A stretch of 64,000 bases of DNA from NCBI RefSeq assembly GCF_026898095.1, contig NZ_CP114015.1, positions 3,286,001-3,350,000 on the forward strand. Direction: 5' to 3'. Positions 28,413 to 37,681 of the stretch are shown here, in pieces. A program made the position numbers and the translations under genes. Origin of the DNA: Arthrobacter sp. ATA002. GTDB taxonomy: Bacteria; Actinomycetota; Actinomycetes; Actinomycetales; Micrococcaceae. The notes beneath the pieces were generated by a model, which was not told the DNA's origin, made no database searches, and saw only the letters and a list, made by a program, of their open reading frames with translations. Every line of letters begins with the position of its first letter. The stretch's first letter is position 1.

Positions 28413-29197
28413 TTCGGCTTTACCTCCAGCAGCTCCACCAGCACCGCGGGAAAGTCGGTAATGAGCGCGTCGGCGCCCAAATCGATCATCCGGGACATCT
28501 CCGCGGTGTCATTGACCGTGTAGACCCACAGTCCCAGCCCGGCAGCCCGGACGGCGGCGGCGCTGTCCGGCGTGAGGGAATGATGATCCGCCACGATTCC
28601 CTGCAGGCCCCGGACGGCGCCGCCGGCGAGCACCGCCGCGTCCGGCACCGTTTCCACGAGCTGCCATGCCGGAACCTCCGGCGCCAGCCGCGCAAAGGCC
28701 CTGACCGCTTCCGGGTCAAAGGAGCTCACCGCCACGGGGTTCTGCCCGCGCAGCCGCATCCAGTCCGGTTCCCGCAGGGCGGCGGCAACGGCCTCCTCGA
28801 CTCCGGGGGATTCCTGCGGCGCCTTGATTTCCAGGTTGATGCCCAGCGCAAAGTCCACCGCGGCGGGCAGCTCGGACAGGAACAGAACCGGTTCCCCGGC
28901 GAACTCTTCACCGAACCAGCCGCCGGCATCGAGGCGGCGGAGTTCGGCGGCCGTGAAGGACGTGATCGGAGCGTCGGCGCGCTCCGGAAAAACCTCCGCC
29001 ACATTGGTGGTCCTGCCGCCGGTGCCGTCATGGCAAAGGAACGGCTCGCCGTCGGCGCTGAGCCGGACATCCGTTTCCACCATGTCCGCCCCGGCCGCCA
29101 GCGCGCGGGCGAAGGCTGCCGCCGTGTTTTCCGGTGCCAGCCCGCTGTTGCCGCGGTGTCCCACCACCAGCGGTCCGGGCCTGTTGCCTGATTTCAT
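28409..29197 (-). CDS. Glycerophosphodiester phosphodiesterase
   Basis: 262-residue GDPD-family TIM-barrel enzyme that hydrolyses glycerophosphodiesters to glycerol-3-phosphate and an alcohol. Catalytic and metal residues lie in VVGHRGNSGLAPENTAAAF, VETDVRLSADGEPFLCHDGT and INLEIKAP. No signal peptide is seen, so it is cytoplasmic. ATG 29197 has GAGGGAGCAGGG just upstream and gives MKSGNRPGPLVVGHRGN; the longer frame upstream is not family-like. Confidence 0.9.
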   Translation of the reverse strand: MKSGNRPGPLVVGHRGNSGLAPENTAAAFARALAAGADMVETDVRLSADGEPFLCHDGTGGRTTNVAEVFPERADAPITSFTAAELRRLDAGGWFGEEFAGEPVLFLSELPAAVDFALGINLEIKAPQESPGVEEAVAAALREPDWMRLRGQNPVAVSSFDPEAVRAFARLAPEVPAWQLVETVPDAAVLAGGAVRGLQGIVADHHSLTPDSAAAVRAAGLGLWVYTVNDTAEMSRMIDLGADALITDFPAVLVELLEVKPN

Positions 29198-29278
29198 GGT
29201 CCCTGCTCCCTCACCCTGCTGCGGTCCTGTCCTCTCCACACTGTAGTTTGCTGGCTCCTGCACCACTCCCAAACGGCG

Positions 29279-29314
29279 GAAGGTGCCCGTTCCATTGCTG
29301 GGACGGGCACCTTC
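29279..29314 (-). terminator. Hairpin after the DUF3817 gene
   Basis: Perfect 12-bp inverted repeat GAAGGTGCCCGT / complement with a 12-base loop, 24 bp after the DUF3817 stop and upstream of the phosphodiesterase gene on the same strand. Confidence 0.7.
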
Positions 29315-29337
29315 GGCGGACGTGCGGGGATTCGGGG

Positions 29338-29793
29338 TCAGCTCAGGGAAACGGGCGGACCCAGGATCAGGAGAACATTGAAGACGACGACGACGGCGGC
29401 CAGCACCACGACCACCGAAACCACAGGCCGGCGGAGCACCATGGCCTGGACCTTTTCCGGAAAGTTAGCCGGAGACTCGCCGCCGGGCGCCAGCCGCCAG
29501 CCGCCGTCGAGCTTTCCCCTGCGGTCCATCGTGCGTTCGAAGGGGATGGTGGCGTACGGAATGACGGCGGTGACCAGGCCGAGGAAGATCGTACCCACGG
29601 ACCACTTCTGGTTGACGCCAACAAAGACCGTGCTGACGGCGTAGGAGAGGAACACAAAGCCGTGCAGGCCGCCGGCGATCGGAGTGAAAGCCTCGTTGTC
29701 CAGAACGTACTTGGCGAACATGCCGGCCAGGAGCAGGGTCCAGGTGACGGCCTCGGCGAAGGCCAGGGTGCGGAACAAAGTGCGGGGAGTCAT
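29338..29793 (-). CDS. DUF3817 integral membrane protein
   Basis: 151-residue actinobacterial membrane protein with four hydrophobic segments: TLAFAEAVTWTLLLAGMFA, IAGGLHGFVFLSYAVSTVFV, SVGTIFLGLVTAVIPYATIP and VVSVVVVLAAVVVVFNVLLI. The order and the motif GGLHGFVFL fit DUF3817, function unknown. ATG 29793 is chosen because homology begins at MTPRTLFRTLAFAEAV; GAGAG lies upstream. Confidence 0.8.
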   Translation of the reverse strand: MTPRTLFRTLAFAEAVTWTLLLAGMFAKYVLDNEAFTPIAGGLHGFVFLSYAVSTVFVGVNQKWSVGTIFLGLVTAVIPYATIPFERTMDRRGKLDGGWRLAPGGESPANFPEKVQAMVLRRPVVSVVVVLAAVVVVFNVLLILGPPVSLS

Positions 29794-29973
29794 CAGGCTC
29801 TCTCGGTAGGGAGGGTACTGCTGCCGTACCGCTGGAGCAGCTGCTTGCCAACGGGTTGTCAGTATCGTACCGCGGCAGGGCCTGGCCTTCCCCACGGAAA
29901 CCGGTCCGTGCGAGCAAGATCAACCTTTTGACTGACCCTGTCCCGCGGCCCGGCGAGCCTGGGCGGGCGCCTG

Positions 29974-30041
29974 CTTTCGGCGGTCCGGCGCTTTCGGCGG
30001 TCCGGCGCCTTCGGCGGGCGCGAGCCTTCCGCGGTCCGGTG
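29974..30041. repeat. 17-bp tandem repeat, four copies
   Basis: Two exact copies of CTTTCGGCGGTCCGGCG (29974-29990, 29991-30007) are followed by two degenerate copies (to 30041). They lie in the 377-bp gap between the DUF3817 gene and the small membrane-protein gene. Apart from the palindrome at 30101 nothing else was seen there. Confidence 0.85.
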
Positions 30042-30100
30042 GACACATTCAAGTAGTCCGGATCCGCGGCCGCACGGGATTGCCGGGATAGGCTCGGCAC

Positions 30101-30134
30101 GCGCAGCGGTTCGAAGCCCTTCGAACTGCGGTGC
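30101..30134. promoter_or_regulatory. Palindromic site upstream of small membrane-protein gene
   Basis: GTTCGAAG and CTTCGAAC (30109-30116, 30119-30126) form a perfect 8-bp inverted repeat with a 2-base centre, extended by imperfect pairing to 30101-30134. The tiny loop makes a protein-binding palindrome likelier than a terminator. It is not a tRNA despite the TTCGAA core. Confidence 0.45.
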
Positions 30135-30169
30135 GTTCAGCCGGCACCGTTCACGTTTGGGGAAAATCC

Positions 30170-30531
30170 GTGATTACGTTCATTAAGGCCCTGCCGCAGC
30201 CGCTCAAAACGCTGTACATTCTCGTGTTTGCCGTCTTCGCGGTGGGATTCGTCCTCACGGTCGCAGGCAATCTCAGCGGAACCACCGCCGACGGCCTGCC
30301 CGTATGGTTTCCGGTCATGGGTGCCCTCATGGTGCTGATTGGCATCTGTCTGGCGACCGACTACAAGTCATCAGCCGTGATTTCCGCCCGGGCCGCGGGG
30401 AACCACCGACCGATGGGCATGCGCAACTCCCGCACCTTGAGCCCACGCCCGGGTTCGTGCGGTTGATCGGCGCATTCTTTACGGTGCCCGGCTCCATCTT
30501 TGTTGTCCTGGGCATCACCAGGTTTCTGTGA
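30170..30531 (+). pseudogene. Small integral membrane protein, frameshifted
   Basis: About 120 residues once one base is restored; family not recognised. Hydrophobic helices are LYILVFAVFAVGFVLTVAG, WFPVMGALMVLIGICLAT and, after the break, FVRLIGAFFTVPGSIFVVLG. The first frame runs off course after MRNSRT, and the hydrophobic third helix lies in the -1 frame. CCTTGAGCC (30432-30440) lacks one base relative to CCTTGGAGCC. It starts at GTG 30170 with GGGGAAAA upstream. Converges on the DUF5996 gene. Confidence 0.6.
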
Positions 30532-30539
30532 TCCGGAAG

Positions 30540-31448
30540 CTACTTCCCATACGTCAGCGGTTCGGTGATCCAGTCCAGGTCCTTCCAGCGGTCCACCCGC
30601 TGCAGGATGGCGAAGCTGCTCCGGCAGAACTCCTCCACCGCCTGCTGCGGATCGGGGGCGGCAAAGGCATCCTCGAGCCGGAAGACAAACTCGTTTTCCT
30701 GTTTCAGGAACTGCGCCTTGTGCGGTGCCAGCAGGGAGCCGTAGCTGCCGATGTCCGCCAGGAACGGATACGGCAGGACATAGAACGACGGCGCCGCTGA
30801 CTTGGTGTCGCCGGGCCAGAAACCGAATTCGCAGAACTGCTCGTCGAAGCCGTTCCTGCCGATTGCGTCCGATCCCGGATAGGGCGCCGGCTGACCGCTG
30901 AAGACATTGCCGGACAGGTCCATGGTGCCGAACCAGTACGCCGGCATGTCCACTTTTCCGCGCATCGGGGCCAGGAACCCGGCCAGCGACCGGTACGCAA
31001 ACTGCAGGTTCGCCAGAAACAGCTCCACCGCTTCCCGGTCATAGGAACGGTGTTTTCGGTCCCGGTCAAAGGGCGTGGGATCGTAGAACTCCTGCGGGGT
31101 GGTGTTGATCGGGGTCGGCGTGCCGATCGTCTCGAGCGAGGCCATCAGTTCGCGGTGGAAGTCGGCCACGCTGAGTCCGTCCAACAGCGGAATCCGGACC
31201 CGTATACCCAGGCTGTTCTGCACATCCACATGGTGCTGGGCCAGATTGAAATAAATCTCGAAGTTGCAGCCGTCGGCGGGAATGATGCCGGTGCCGATGC
31301 CCTGGATGGTGGGTTCCAGCCGAATGTGCGCCCACTCCGGGCGTTTGTAGCTGCGTGCCAGTTTCACCTTTCCCGCCATCTGCAGGAACAGGTGCAGGGT
31401 GTCGGCGGTGTCCTGCCAGTCGGTGTAGTTTCTGAACCTCTTGTCCAT
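30540..31448 (-). CDS. DUF5996 family protein
   Basis: 302-residue soluble protein of the DUF5996 type. It opens with FRNYTDWQDTADTLHLFLQM then KVKLARSYKRPEWAHIRL. Further on, WFGTMDLSGNVFSG and EFGFWPGDTKSAAPSFYVLP give a WPG-rich core that is well conserved in the family, whose function is unknown. ATG 31448 follows AGAGGTGAATTCC, a good SD. No signal peptide or TM helix. It stands alone between convergent and divergent neighbours. Confidence 0.82.
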   Translation of the reverse strand: MDKRFRNYTDWQDTADTLHLFLQMAGKVKLARSYKRPEWAHIRLEPTIQGIGTGIIPADGCNFEIYFNLAQHHVDVQNSLGIRVRIPLLDGLSVADFHRELMASLETIGTPTPINTTPQEFYDPTPFDRDRKHRSYDREAVELFLANLQFAYRSLAGFLAPMRGKVDMPAYWFGTMDLSGNVFSGQPAPYPGSDAIGRNGFDEQFCEFGFWPGDTKSAAPSFYVLPYPFLADIGSYGSLLAPHKAQFLKQENEFVFRLEDAFAAPDPQQAVEEFCRSSFAILQRVDRWKDLDWITEPLTYGK

Positions 31449-31600
31449 GGAATTCACCTCTTCATGGCGGCGGGATGGCGGCGGGAACCGGCGGCTGGAC
31501 ATGCCCGGCCGGGGTCCTCCCAGTGTGAAACGTGCCTGTTTGCCGGTCAACGACCGGCAGCCTGCTGGCTAGACTGAAATCCCAACCAGACGGAGCCCTG

Positions 31601-32618
31601 ATGAACGCCCCACCCTATGCTGTCCCCGGTGCCGCCGCCGGCCCCACGGCCAGCCATGTCCCAGCGGCCGTAATCGCCGACGTCGACACCGGCATGGACG
31701 ACGCCCTGGCCCTGGTGTTCCTGGCGCGGGATCCCCGCATCGACCTGCTGGCCGTCACCTGCGTGGCGGGGAACACCGGCGTCGACCGCGTGGTGCGCAA
31801 CACCCTGGACGTGCTGCACGCCGCCGGTGCCGGCGGCATCCCCGTGGCCCGCGGCGCGGAGCGGCCCTGATCAACGATCCCCTCGACGCCCATGCCTTCC
31901 ACGGCGACAACGGGCTGGGCGGGATCGAGCTGCCGCGCAGCCCGCACTCCCCGCCGCCGCGGCCGCCGTCGAGCTGATGCACCGCACCGTCGAGGATTCG
32001 CCGGTTCCGGTGACGCTCCTGGCGCTGGGCCCGCTGACCAACGTGGCGCTCTTCCTGCGCGCCTATCCCGCCACCGCGCGGAAGCTCGGCCGCATCGTGT
32101 TCATGGGCGGCTCCGCCGGGATCGGCAACGCCACGTCACACGCGGAATTCAATGCCTGGCATGATCCCGAAGCGCTGGCCGTCGTAATTCACAGCGGCAT
32201 CCCCACCGTCATGTACGGCCTCGATGTCTTCGTGCAGGCGACAGTGGAGCCCGGGCAGTACCTTCCGCTGAAGGACGCGCCCGACGACGGCGTCCGGCTG
32301 GTCGGCGGGCTCCTCGCCGTCGGCGGACTGCGCGGCGGGACGGAGCCGCAGCCGGTGACCATCGGCGACGCCGGCGCTGCGTGCCTGGTCGCGGTGCCCG
32401 AAACCGTTGAGCTCCAGCGGTATCCGGTGCGGGTGGAACTTACCGGGCACAGCCGCGGCCAAACGCTGGTGGACCGGCGCCTGCAGCCTGGGGAAAGCGA
32501 GCACCATGGCACGGCCGGCCCGGTGCCCGTCATCGACGTCGCGGTGGGTTTGGACCACCGGCTGATGACCGGGACGTTCCTGAACACCGTGCAGCTGCCC
32601 GCCGTCGTGAACCGTTAG
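31601..32618 (+). pseudogene. Inosine/uridine-preferring nucleoside hydrolase, twice frameshifted
   Basis: Calcium-dependent N-ribohydrolase fold that cleaves nucleosides to base and ribose. The N-terminal DVDTGMDDALALVFLARD holds the DxDxxxDD metal motif. The middle (INDPLDAHAFHGDNGLGGIE) and the rest (LLALGPLTNVALFLRAYP; NAWHDPEALAVVIHSGI) lie in two other frames. Breaks are near 31866-31872 (CGGCCCTGATC) and 31950-31962 (CTCCCCGCCG), each missing one base. Restored length is about 339 residues, normal for the family. ATG 31601 has GGAG upstream, with TAGACT (31570-31575) as the -10. Confidence 0.85.
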
Positions 32619-32797
32619 CTGCGGCGGATCGGCGGCCAAGGTCCGCGGTTGGGCCCGCCGGTTCACGGCCCCTAGTGGTACAGGCCACTGCAAGGCACCC
32701 TTGTTCCACGGCACCGGACGCCCCTAGGCTGGACGGGGCCGCCGTCGTCCCGTCACTTCCCTTCATCCTCCCCCCTGAACTAAGCCCAGGAGCACTG

Positions 32798-34102
32798 TTG
32801 AGCACTCCCCCCAGGGCCGGCGCACGCCCCGGTTACCGTCCCGGGTTCAAGTACGTCCTGATGCTGGGCGCCCTCGCGGCGCTTCCGGCCGTCACGACGG
32901 ACATGTACCTGCCGTCGCTGCCCACCGTCGCGTCGGAGCTGAACACCAGCCAAGCGGCAGCGCAGTTCACGATGTCCGGCACGCTCATTGGCGCCGCCGT
33001 CGGACAGCTCGTCATTGGCCCGTTCTCCGACCGGTTTGGCCGCCGCCTGCCGCTGCTGATCGGCATTAGCCTCCACGTCATCGTGTCCCTGCTCTGCGCC
33101 GTCGCGCCGGACATCGGTACGCTCATTGGACTGCGGATCCTGCAGGGTTTCTTCAACGCCGCCGCCGGGGTGGTGGCGATCGCCGTCATCCGGGACCGCT
33201 TTGTTGGTTCGGACGCCGCCCGGCTGCTGTCGCGGCTGATGCTGGTCATTGGACTGGCCCTGCTGCTGGCGCCCACGATCGGCCAGGCAGTGGCGGGTAT
33301 CTGGCAGTGGCGGGCCGTGTTCGTGGCCCTGGCCCTGATTGGACTGGTGCTCGTGGTGATCGTTTGGCGGTTCATGCCCGAAACGCTGCCCGCGGACCGG
33401 CGGCACCGCAGCGGAGGAGCCGGTGCCTTCCGCGGCTACGGGGTGCTGCTGCGGGACCGGCATTTCCTGGCCCTGGCTTTCATTCCCGGCCTGGGCATGG
33501 CCGTCATCATGAGCTACGTGGTAGGTTCCCCGTTCGTGTTCCAGGACGAATACGGCCTGACCCCCGGGCAGTACGCCTTGGTTTTCGCCATCAACGGCGC
33601 CGGCATGGTTCTCTCCGCGCAGGCCAACGCCGCCCTGGTCCACCGGTCCTCGCCTACGCGCATCATGCGTGTCACCGTCCCCGTACTGCTGGGGCTGTCC
33701 CTGCTGCTTCCGGTTCTTATCGTCACCGGGCTCGGCGGAGTGTTCGGCCTGGCTGCGGGCCTGTGGCTGGTGCTGGGCATGCACGGCCTGATCGCCGCGA
33801 ACGCCACCGTGAGCGCACTGGGCAACTACGGCCACATGGCCGGTTCCGCAGCGGCCCTGATCGGTGCCCTGCAGGTGGGCGTTGCCGGCGTCGTCAGTCC
33901 GCTGGTGGGGGTGTTTGGCGGCGGGGCGCTGGCCATGTCCGGCGTGATCATCGGCTGCTGCCTGGCGATGATGCTCATCCTGGCCGTCGCCACGCCGGCC
34001 TACCGCCGCGGCGGCGTTGCCAAGCTGGACGGCCCTGCCGCTTCGCAGGAACCCGAGGCTGCGGCCGGCGCCGCTGCCGAGGCGGAGCTGCCTGAGCGGT
34101 AG
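32798..34102 (+). CDS. MFS drug-resistance transporter, Bcr/CflA type
   Basis: 434 residues with 12 predicted helices (DHA1 family). The Bcr/CflA signature TTDMYLPSLPTVASELNTS is in the first loop, and GQLVIGPFSDRFGRRLPLLI is the MFS motif A after helix 2. These pumps export drugs such as bicyclomycin, chloramphenicol or sulfonamides; the substrate is not predicted. TTG 32798 is chosen because AGGAG lies five bases upstream and homology begins soon after; the upstream in-frame codons are not family-like. The C-terminus is an Ala/Glu-rich cytoplasmic tail. Confidence 0.85.
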   Translation: MSTPPRAGARPGYRPGFKYVLMLGALAALPAVTTDMYLPSLPTVASELNTSQAAAQFTMSGTLIGAAVGQLVIGPFSDRFGRRLPLLIGISLHVIVSLLCAVAPDIGTLIGLRILQGFFNAAAGVVAIAVIRDRFVGSDAARLLSRLMLVIGLALLLAPTIGQAVAGIWQWRAVFVALALIGLVLVVIVWRFMPETLPADRRHRSGGAGAFRGYGVLLRDRHFLALAFIPGLGMAVIMSYVVGSPFVFQDEYGLTPGQYALVFAINGAGMVLSAQANAALVHRSSPTRIMRVTVPVLLGLSLLLPVLIVTGLGGVFGLAAGLWLVLGMHGLIAANATVSALGNYGHMAGSAAALIGALQVGVAGVVSPLVGVFGGGALAMSGVIIGCCLAMMLILAVATPAYRRGGVAKLDGPAASQEPEAAAGAAAEAELPER

Positions 34103-34120
34103 GGCCGCCGCCGGCGCGGT

Positions 34121-34265
34121 CGAGTGTCTGGATCGTGTCCCACCGCCCCGCCGAGTGTCGGGATCATTCCCCACCGCTCCGCCGAGTGTCGGGATCATGC
34201 CCCACCGCCCCGCCGAGTGTCGAGATCATTCCCCACCGCCCCGCCGAGTGTCGAGATTTTGCACC
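34121..34265. repeat. 31-bp-period tandem array (CGAGTG core), 4.5 copies
   Basis: Units begin at 34121, 34152, 34183, 34214 and 34245, exactly 31 bp apart. Each opens with CGAGTGTCGGGATC or a close variant and ends in CCCCACCGCCCCGC. The array fills part of the 428-bp gap between the MFS and esterase genes; the remainder (34266-34530) holds nothing recognisable apart from a promoter-like stretch. The same core and period recur near 37.8, 39.2 and 58.4 kb. Confidence 0.95.
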
Positions 34266-34530
34266 AAATCGCGAGTTTTTCCGGCATGAGCTCGACACTG
34301 GAACGGGCTAAGGGCCACCGTCCCGTCACTCGATGCGCCTCGCTCCCGAGCCCTCGATACGCCGGCCGCTTGAAGTCCGGTGCGGCGAAGAATGACCGGC
34401 ACTGTGCCGCGGCTACACTGTGACGTGGCTATCACCGCCGCGGCGCCGGTGACGCCCGGCCGATATCGAACGCCCGGCGTCAACCGGACGGCTCCGGCGC
34501 AAAGGATTCCAGAGACAGGACACTTTCCGC

Positions 34531-35556
34531 ATGTATTCCGATCTGCCCGCTGACCAGCTCGAGCGATACGCCAGCAGCCAAACCCGGCCGGAGGACTTCA
34601 CCGGGTTCTGGACGGAAACCCTGGAAGAGGCCCGCTCCCATCCGCTCAATCTGCGGGTCACCGCAGAGCCCACGGTGCTGGAAGCGGTTGACGTCTACGA
34701 CGTCGTGTTCGCCGGCTGGAACGGGGAACCGGTGCACGCCTGGCTGCGGGTGCCGCACGGCGCCGCCGGGCCGCTGCCCTGTGTGGTGGAATACGTCGGT
34801 TACGGCGGAGGGCGCGGCGAGGCCCACGAAAACCTGCTGTGGGCCGGCGCCGGTTTCGCGCACCTACACATGGACACGCGCGGCCAGGGCGCAACCTGGA
34901 GCAAAGGCGCGACGCCGGACGGCGCCGGCAGCGCCGGCCCGCAGGTCCCCGGCGTCATGACCCGCGGCATCCTGGATCCGCAGACCTATTATTACCGCCG
35001 GCTGTTCACCGATGCCGTCCGCGCGGTTCAGGCGGCGCGCGAGCTCGCCGTCGTCGACCCGGGCCGGGTGGCCGTGACCGGCATCAGCCAGGGCGGCGGC
35101 GTCGCCCTGGCCGCGGCGGCCCTCTGCCCGGATCTGCGGGCAGCCGTGGTGCGGGTACCGTTCCTCACCGATTTCCCCCGTGCCCTGCAAATCACCGACG
35201 CCTACCCCTACCGGGAAGTCCGGGACTTCCTCGCCGTCCACCGCACCGAAGCGGCGCGGGCGCAGCAGACCCTGCGCTACTTCGACGGCGTCAACTTCGC
35301 CGCGCAGGCCACGGTCCCGGCTCTGTTCACGGCCGGATTGATGGATGCGACCACTCCTCCGTCCACCGTGTACGCCGCCTACAACGCTTACGCCGGGCCC
35401 AAGCAGATCACCGCATGGCCGTTCAACGGGCACGAGGGCGGAGGTTCCGAGGACGACGTCGCCGCCGTCCGCTTCCTGCGCGACATGACGGCCGGGATTC
35501 GCACCGAGGAAGAGTCAGAGGCCACGGCCGCGGCCGGCTCGGTGGTTGCCGGTTAA
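34531..35556 (+). CDS. axeA: Acetylxylan esterase / cephalosporin-C deacetylase (CE7)
   Basis: 341-residue AXE1-family alpha/beta hydrolase that removes acetyl groups from xylo-oligosaccharides and other small acetyl esters. The nucleophile serine is in VAVTGISQGGGVALAA, the aspartate in LFTAGLMDATTPPST and the histidine in PFNGHEGGG. The family motif HMDTRGQGATWS is also present. Cytoplasmic (no signal), as usual for CE7. Starts at ATG 34531. With xylA/xylB 5 kb away it suggests use of acetylated xylan fragments. Confidence 0.9.
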   Translation: MYSDLPADQLERYASSQTRPEDFTGFWTETLEEARSHPLNLRVTAEPTVLEAVDVYDVVFAGWNGEPVHAWLRVPHGAAGPLPCVVEYVGYGGGRGEAHENLLWAGAGFAHLHMDTRGQGATWSKGATPDGAGSAGPQVPGVMTRGILDPQTYYYRRLFTDAVRAVQAARELAVVDPGRVAVTGISQGGGVALAAAALCPDLRAAVVRVPFLTDFPRALQITDAYPYREVRDFLAVHRTEAARAQQTLRYFDGVNFAAQATVPALFTAGLMDATTPPSTVYAAYNAYAGPKQITAWPFNGHEGGGSEDDVAAVRFLRDMTAGIRTEEESEATAAAGSVVAG

Positions 35557-35605
35557 CTGAGCGCGCAGCAGGTGGGCGGCTGGCCGGTGGTTAGGCTGTA
35601 TCGAA

Positions 35606-36082
35606 CTAGCCGATGGCGAAGGAAACTGCGACGAGGGCGGCCAGGACCACGGCCCGGACCGCTACCGCCCTCCTGCCGGGTTCCTTCTTCGGTTTCTTCC
35701 TCAGCTGCTTCCGCGGCTTCGTCCGGAGCGGGCCGGTATTCCCGGGTTCCGCAGTGCCCGGTTCCACGCCGTCGTCTTCCGGATCCGGAAAATCCAGTAG
35801 CCCCGCATGGGAGGGCAGCTGCGGCCAGCGGATGACCGTTCCGGCAACTGCGGCGGCCAGAGCCGCCATGGCCAGCACCCACAGCAGGATGGTGCCGGTG
35901 TTCCATGTCACCACGAGGCGGAAAAAGACGGCGACGGCGGCTGCGTCCAGCACGCTCGAAAGCAGTGCCATCCGGCTGATGCCGGCATCCCGCCCACCCA
36001 AATTCCACGCGGACCGGGCCACGGCCAGGCAGGTCACCACGAGAACTCCGGCAAGCAGCCAGGAAATTAGGGAAACTGCCAT
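35606..36082 (-). CDS. Hypothetical integral membrane protein
   Basis: 158 residues, family not recognised. Four hydrophobic stretches: MAVSLISWLLAGVLVVTCLA, ALLSSVLDAAAVAVFFRLVV, TILLWVLAMAALAAAVAGTV and, after a basic linker (RKQLRKKPKKEPGRR), AVVLAALVAVSFAIG. The ATG shares one base with the upstream hydrolase stop (TAATG), so the two are translationally coupled. The role may relate to that hydrolase. Confidence 0.65.
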   Translation of the reverse strand: MAVSLISWLLAGVLVVTCLAVARSAWNLGGRDAGISRMALLSSVLDAAAVAVFFRLVVTWNTGTILLWVLAMAALAAAVAGTVIRWPQLPSHAGLLDFPDPEDDGVEPGTAEPGNTGPLRTKPRKQLRKKPKKEPGRRAVAVRAVVLAALVAVSFAIG

Positions 36083-37170
36083 TACAAGCCCTCCTTCAGC
36101 AGGGTCAGAGCGGCTTCTTCCTGGCCGGAACTCACGTTGGAGAAGATCAGCGCTGCCCGGCCGGCGCCGCGGTCCAGCGCCGCCATCGCAGCGAACCCTC
36201 CGGTCTGGCCGTTGTGCCAGGTCGCGGCCCGGGCCGGTGGTTCGGACGGGGCCTGGGTGAACCAGGCCAGGCCCACCCGTTCGCCGTCGTCGCCGGAGTC
36301 CCACTGCGGATTCAGGGCTTTGGCGCCGGGGGCGGTGCCATCCAGCAGCGCCTGGGCGTAAGTAGCCATGTCGGCGGCAGTGGACCGGATGCCGCCGGCC
36401 GGAGCGGTACCGTTGGCGGTCCAGGCCGCCTGGCCCAGCCCGGCGGCACTGCGGCCGGCCGGAGCGCCGGGGCGCAGGTTGTCCACCGTCACCGGCGCAT
36501 AGGTATCCGTCATATCCAGCGGGCCCAGGATGCGCTGCTGCAGCAGTTCGGCGTAACTCGTGCCGGCAGCCTTTGCGAGGAGCTGGCCCAGAAAGGCATA
36601 GCCGAGGTTCGAGTAGTCCACGCTGCCCCGCCCGCCCACCGGGGCGGACTGCGCCCGCTCCAGGATCTCGGCCGGTGAGGCCGTGTACGGGTCGCGGTGC
36701 AGATAGGTTCCCAGCAGGGCGGAGACCATGGAGGCGGGATCCGGAGCAAGCCGGGGAAGCCCGGAGCGGTGACTCGCCAGCTCCGCCAGGGTGACGGTGC
36801 CAATCTCCGCGTCCGGGTCGGCCAGATCGGGTCCCATAATGTCCGCGACGGTCGTCTCCAGGGTAAGTTCGCCCCGGTCGACGGCGTCCGCCAGGAGCGC
36901 GGCCGTGAAGGTCTTGGAGATCGAGCCAATTTCGAACTCGGTCTGCTCATCGGCGCCGAACCCGGCGAACCGGGCCTCGCCGCCCTCCAGGTAAACCACG
37001 CTGACTCTGTCCGCGGGATTCTTCAGCAGGGGGCGGACGGCTTCGGCCAGTGCGGTGTCACCGGAGACGTCCGGCGACAGCCGCGGAGTCCACGGTGCCG
37101 CCAGCAGTCCGCAGGCCAGAACAGCCGCGGCGGCCAGGATTCCTGCAACCCTGCGTCGTTGAATTCCCAT
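36082..37170 (-). CDS. Serine hydrolase, class C beta-lactamase-like (transpeptidase fold)
   Basis: 362 residues with an N-terminal hydrophobic signal/anchor (about residues 5-27), so the catalytic domain is extracytoplasmic. The three penicillin-binding motifs are present: SISKTF (SxxK), DYSNLGYAFLG (YxN) and HNGQTGG. The middle has AELASHRSGLPRL. It could be a beta-lactamase, esterase or D-Ala-D-Ala peptidase. ATG 37170, two bases after the regulator stop, has GGAGGTG at ideal distance; GTG 37179 is less likely. Operon: regulator, hydrolase, membrane protein. Confidence 0.85.
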   Translation of the reverse strand: MGIQRRRVAGILAAAAVLACGLLAAPWTPRLSPDVSGDTALAEAVRPLLKNPADRVSVVYLEGGEARFAGFGADEQTEFEIGSISKTFTAALLADAVDRGELTLETTVADIMGPDLADPDAEIGTVTLAELASHRSGLPRLAPDPASMVSALLGTYLHRDPYTASPAEILERAQSAPVGGRGSVDYSNLGYAFLGQLLAKAAGTSYAELLQQRILGPLDMTDTYAPVTVDNLRPGAPAGRSAAGLGQAAWTANGTAPAGGIRSTAADMATYAQALLDGTAPGAKALNPQWDSGDDGERVGLAWFTQAPSEPPARAATWHNGQTGGFAAMAALDRGAGRAALIFSNVSSGQEEAALTLLKEGL

Positions 37171-37171
37171 G

Positions 37172-37681
37172 TCAGGCACCTCCGGTTGCAGCGGTCAGAA
37201 TGGCCAGCAGCGGAATAACCCGGGCCGGCGGTATTTGGTAGCGGGAGCGGGCATGCGGGGCGAGCCACCCCGCGGCAGTCAACTGGTGCACGTGATGGTA
37301 GATCTGCCCGGAGGTCCCGGATTCCAGCTCCTCCACCAATCCGGCCACTGTCTCGGTTCCGCCGAGCACCGCGCGAAGGATCGTCAGCCGGACCGGGTGG
37401 CTCAGGGCGGCCAGGGAGTCGGCGAACCGGGCCCAGTCGACGTCGAGCAGGTGCTCGGTTTCCAATCCGTACTGGTACTCATAACGGGCACCGGCCGCGG
37501 TAGCGGCGGTCCCTGCGAAAAGGACCGCCCCGGGGTCCGGATACCGGTCCCGCATTCCGTTGAGCGCCCAAAACACATCGGCCTCGTCTACTGCCGGTGC
37601 CGGCGCCGTTTCCCGGCTTTGCTGTTCCAGGGCGGCGACGCGCTCTTCGAGCTCCCGCAGCCGGTTCTCAGTGGAAGTCAT
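37172..37681 (-). CDS. Winged-helix (ArsR-like) transcriptional regulator
   Basis: 169 residues. A short N-terminal coiled coil (STENRLRELEERVAALEQQ) precedes a linker. The winged HTH core then follows: FADSLAALSHPVRLTILRAV, VAGLVEELESGTSGQIYHHV and HQLTAAGWLAPHARSRYQI, which ends in the wing. The ArsR fold is clear, but no metal-binding cysteines are present, so the signal is not a metal. It is the first gene of a three-gene operon and probably autoregulates. The upstream region has TTAC-N9-GTAA (37703-37719). Confidence 0.78.
   Translation of the reverse strand: MTSTENRLRELEERVAALEQQSRETAPAPAVDEADVFWALNGMRDRYPDPGAVLFAGTAATAAGARYEYQYGLETEHLLDVDWARFADSLAALSHPVRLTILRAVLGGTETVAGLVEELESGTSGQIYHHVHQLTAAGWLAPHARSRYQIPPARVIPLLAILTAATGGA

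Noticed and set aside
30101-30134. tRNA-like TTCGAA arm
   Set aside because: No acceptor, D or anticodon arms can be drawn around it. The sequence is a simple palindrome.
34121-34265. CRISPR array
   Set aside because: The period is constant at 31 bp, but there are no unique spacers: the non-core part of each unit is conserved within the array, and no cas genes are present.
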